From NCBI GenBank assembly GCA_041746135.1, contig JBGTHQ010000041.1, forward strand, positions 9,018-73,017: a DNA stretch of 64,000 nucleotides, in the 5' to 3' direction. The notes under the pieces are model-generated. The model searched no databases and had not been told where the DNA came from. It saw only the letters and a list, made by a program, of their open reading frames with translations. The position numbers and the translations under genes were made by a program. Within the stretch, counting starts at the first letter, position 1. Every line of letters begins with the position of its first letter. Positions 62,171-64,000 of the stretch are shown one piece after another. This DNA is from Alg239-R122 sp041746135. GTDB taxonomy: Bacteria > Pseudomonadota > Alphaproteobacteria > Sphingomonadales > Sphingomonadaceae.

Positions 62171-62419
62171 ATGACACGCGGAAAACTTATGATATGGACT
62201 GGGATAGCCGCGCTGGGGCTGTCTGCCTGTGGTAACCGCCAGGCGCTGCAGCCGCTGGCAGGCCACACGTTGCCGCCAGCGCCGCGCGGGGCGCAAGCGC
62301 CGAAAACCGCGGCACAATTGCTCGAGCCTGACACGCAGGCGCGCCCCGAACGCAATGCAGAGTTGCTGCGCCGGAGCGAAGAGCGCCAAGAAGACGAGTT
62401 CGAACTTTCTCCCGAATAA
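62171..62419 (+). CDS. Small lipoprotein between argH and lysA (LptM/YifL-like position)
   Basis: An 82-residue lipoprotein: MTRGKLMIWTGIAALGLSAC with lipobox LSAC, then a Pro/Ala-rich, charged tail (PERNAELLRRSEERQEDEFELSPE). A small lipoprotein directly upstream of a lysine-pathway gene is also the layout of LptM (YifL) before dapF in E. coli, so an assistant of LptD assembly is possible; sequence alone does not show it. Confidence 0.72.
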   Translation: MTRGKLMIWTGIAALGLSACGNRQALQPLAGHTLPPAPRGAQAPKTAAQLLEPDTQARPERNAELLRRSEERQEDEFELSPE

Positions 62420-62470
62420 CGGCGCTCATTTGTTTCCCAGCCATTTTCAGCCAAAGCGGACCCAGTACCC

Positions 62471-63733
62471 ATGGACCATTTCCAGCTCAAGAACGGCGTC
62501 TTGCATGCCGAAAACGTTGCTCTGCCCGATATCGCCCGGGCGGTCGGCACGCCGGTCTACATCTATTCGCGCGCCACGCTGCAACGCCATGCCCGGGTAT
62601 TCCGGGCTGCGCTGAAGGATTGCGGGAACGTGCATCTCGCTTTCGCGGTCAAAGCCAATCCCAATCTGGCGGTACTCAAAGTGCTCGCGATGGAAGGCTA
62701 CGGGGCGGATGTCGTGTCCGGCGGCGAAATGGTGCGTGCCATCGCGGCGGGCATTCAGCCGCGCGATATCGTCTTTTCCGGTGTCGGCAAGACCGGCGAT
62801 GAAATGCGCCGCGCGCTGGATACGGGCGTGGGCCAGTTCAACCTCGAATCCGAGGAAGAGGGGATGGAGCTGGCCGATATCGCGGCCTACATGGGCAAAA
62901 CCGCCCCTTGCGCGTTGCGCGTCAATCCCGATGTCGACGCGGGTACGCACGGCAAGATTTCGACCGGCAAGGCAGAGAATAAGTTCGGCGTACCGATCAG
63001 CGAATCTGCCGCCATCTATGGTCGTCTGGCGGCTCTGGAGGGATTGGATCTGCGCGGTGTCGCCGTGCATATCGGCAGCCAGCTCAGCAAGCTAGATCCG
63101 CTCGAGGCCGCGTTCGTGCGGCTGGGCAAACTGGTCGCCGAAATCCGTGCCAGCGGTTTTGCGGTCACCCATGTCGATCTGGGCGGCGGTCTCGGCGTGC
63201 CCTATCGCCCCGGCGAAACGCCGCCCAGTCCCGCCGAATATGGCGCGATGGTGGCCAAGATCACCCAGGATTGGGACGTGCAGCTGATGTTCGAACCGGG
63301 CCGCGTGATCGCCGGGAATGCGGGCGTGCTGCTGACCAAAGTCATCCGCGTCAAACCCGGCGTGAAAAGTCCATTCGTGATCGTCGATGCGGCGATGAAC
63401 GATCTCGCCCGGCCCGCGCTCTACGATGCCTATCACCATTTTCAGGCGGTAGAGCCTTGTGGCACACGTTTTGCCGCCAATATTGTCGGGCCCGTATGTG
63501 AGACGGGCGACACGTTCGCCATGGGCCGCGATACCGATGTGCTGCGCGCAGGCGATCTGGCGATATTCCGCACGGCCGGGGCTTATGGCGCGACCATGGC
63601 CAGCACCTATAACAGCCGCGACCTGGTACCCGAAGTCCTGGTCGACGACGACCGCTATTCTGTGGTGGCCGACCGGATCAAGGCGAGCCAGGTGATGGCT
63701 GCCGAACGCGTACCCGAATGGCTGCAGGACTAG
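62471..63733 (+). CDS. lysA: Diaminopimelate decarboxylase
   Basis: PLP enzyme for the last step of lysine synthesis. The 420-residue protein has the Schiff-base Lys in FAVKANPNLAVLKVL, GADVVSGGEMVRA, the glycine-rich phosphate loop HVDLGGGLGVPYRPGE, and EPGRVIAGNAGVLLTKV, with catalytic Cys in VGPVCETGDTF. All key residues are in place. Confidence 0.96.
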   Translation: MDHFQLKNGVLHAENVALPDIARAVGTPVYIYSRATLQRHARVFRAALKDCGNVHLAFAVKANPNLAVLKVLAMEGYGADVVSGGEMVRAIAAGIQPRDIVFSGVGKTGDEMRRALDTGVGQFNLESEEEGMELADIAAYMGKTAPCALRVNPDVDAGTHGKISTGKAENKFGVPISESAAIYGRLAALEGLDLRGVAVHIGSQLSKLDPLEAAFVRLGKLVAEIRASGFAVTHVDLGGGLGVPYRPGETPPSPAEYGAMVAKITQDWDVQLMFEPGRVIAGNAGVLLTKVIRVKPGVKSPFVIVDAAMNDLARPALYDAYHHFQAVEPCGTRFAANIVGPVCETGDTFAMGRDTDVLRAGDLAIFRTAGAYGATMASTYNSRDLVPEVLVDDDRYSVVADRIKASQVMAAERVPEWLQD

Positions 63734-63738
63734 GCGAC

Positions 63739-64000
63739 ATGCACAGCTCTCCCTTTTTCCTGCGGTTGAACGGAAAGCCCGTGATCCTGCTGGGCGAAGG
63801 CGATGCGGCTGCGGCGAAACGCCGCCTGCTCGAACGCGGCGGCGCGGTGATCGTGGCGGAAGACGATCCGCACGCGCGGATCGCCATGGTGGCGATCGAG
63901 GACGAGCAAGAGGCGGTTGCCGCCGTCGCGCGGCTGAAGGCGCGCGGCCTGTTGGTCAACGCCGTGGACCGGCCGACCCTATGCGATTTTACGACACCCG
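63739..64000 (+). CDS. cysG: Siroheme synthase N-terminal part (precorrin-2 dehydrogenase), cut by window end
   Basis: The first 87 codons only: MHSSPFFLRLNGKPVILLGE is the start of CysG/Met8-like precorrin-2 dehydrogenases, with the NAD-binding strand VILLGEGDAAAAKRRLLERGGA and later LLVNAVDRPTLCDFTTP. In sphingomonads the gene may be CysG or a separate dehydrogenase; the part that would tell is outside the window. It starts 5 bp past lysA. Confidence 0.8.
   Translation, partial: MHSSPFFLRLNGKPVILLGEGDAAAAKRRLLERGGAVIVAEDDPHARIAMVAIEDEQEAVAAVARLKARGLLVNAVDRPTLCDFTTP

Overview
The window reads as a chromosomal piece of an alphaproteobacterium of the order Sphingomonadales. The basis is the conserved run tsaB-rimI-mucR-fur-plsC-miaB-phoH-ybeY-corC, a class II DAHP synthase, hisZ next to purA, a serC-serA pair behind a serC-type leader, and protein sequences that recall sphingomonad homologues. 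All family names are by recognition of motifs and sequence; no search was run. Genus is not decidable from what is here.

Layout. 1-1.6 kb: the 3' part of a large serine recombinase, ending 230 bp from the 3' end of tRNA-Thr. 1.9-9.1 kb: a DUF429-like protein, a mechanosensitive channel, rarA with a secreted serine hydrolase, a GT4 glycosyltransferase and small proteins. 9.1-17.3 kb: one long leftward block for RNA modification, ribosome maturation, phospholipid synthesis, metal regulation and Fe-S assembly (nfu, nitroreductase, tsaB, rimI, mucR, fur, plsC, miaB, phoH, ybeY, corC). 17.4-26 kb: M16 peptidase, DAHP synthase, M20 peptidase, and cydAB with a 40-residue DUF2474 subunit. 26.2-30.9 kb: two divergent pairs, DUF3034 barrel with exported truncated haemoglobin, and a cupredoxin-like protein with a GGDEF-EAL enzyme. 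31-49.3 kb: tRNA-Gln, ilvE, a MarR regulator, an amidase, an 18-codon gene with an extreme ribosome binding site, tlyA, tspO, ubiK, ybjN, proC, a LOG protein, an extensin-like protein, msrQ with a PepSY protein, serC-serA, hisZ, an aldo/keto reductase, purA and a two-domain regulator.

49.4-60.2 kb: a genomic island that starts at the 3' end of tRNA-Val. A decayed tyrosine integrase points at the tRNA. Behind it lie glycosyltransferases (GT14-like, GT2, GT2_4-like), sulfotransferases, an ABC exporter and a beta-propeller protein, flanked by two IS3-family remnants in the same orientation and a 193-bp MITE-like element. The content suggests export or decoration of a sulfated surface glycan, but the integrase, GT14-like gene, ABC exporter and one sulfotransferase are broken.

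60.2-64 kb returns to housekeeping genes: a TlpA-like thioredoxin, argH, a small lipoprotein, lysA and the start of a siroheme-synthase gene that runs off the edge.
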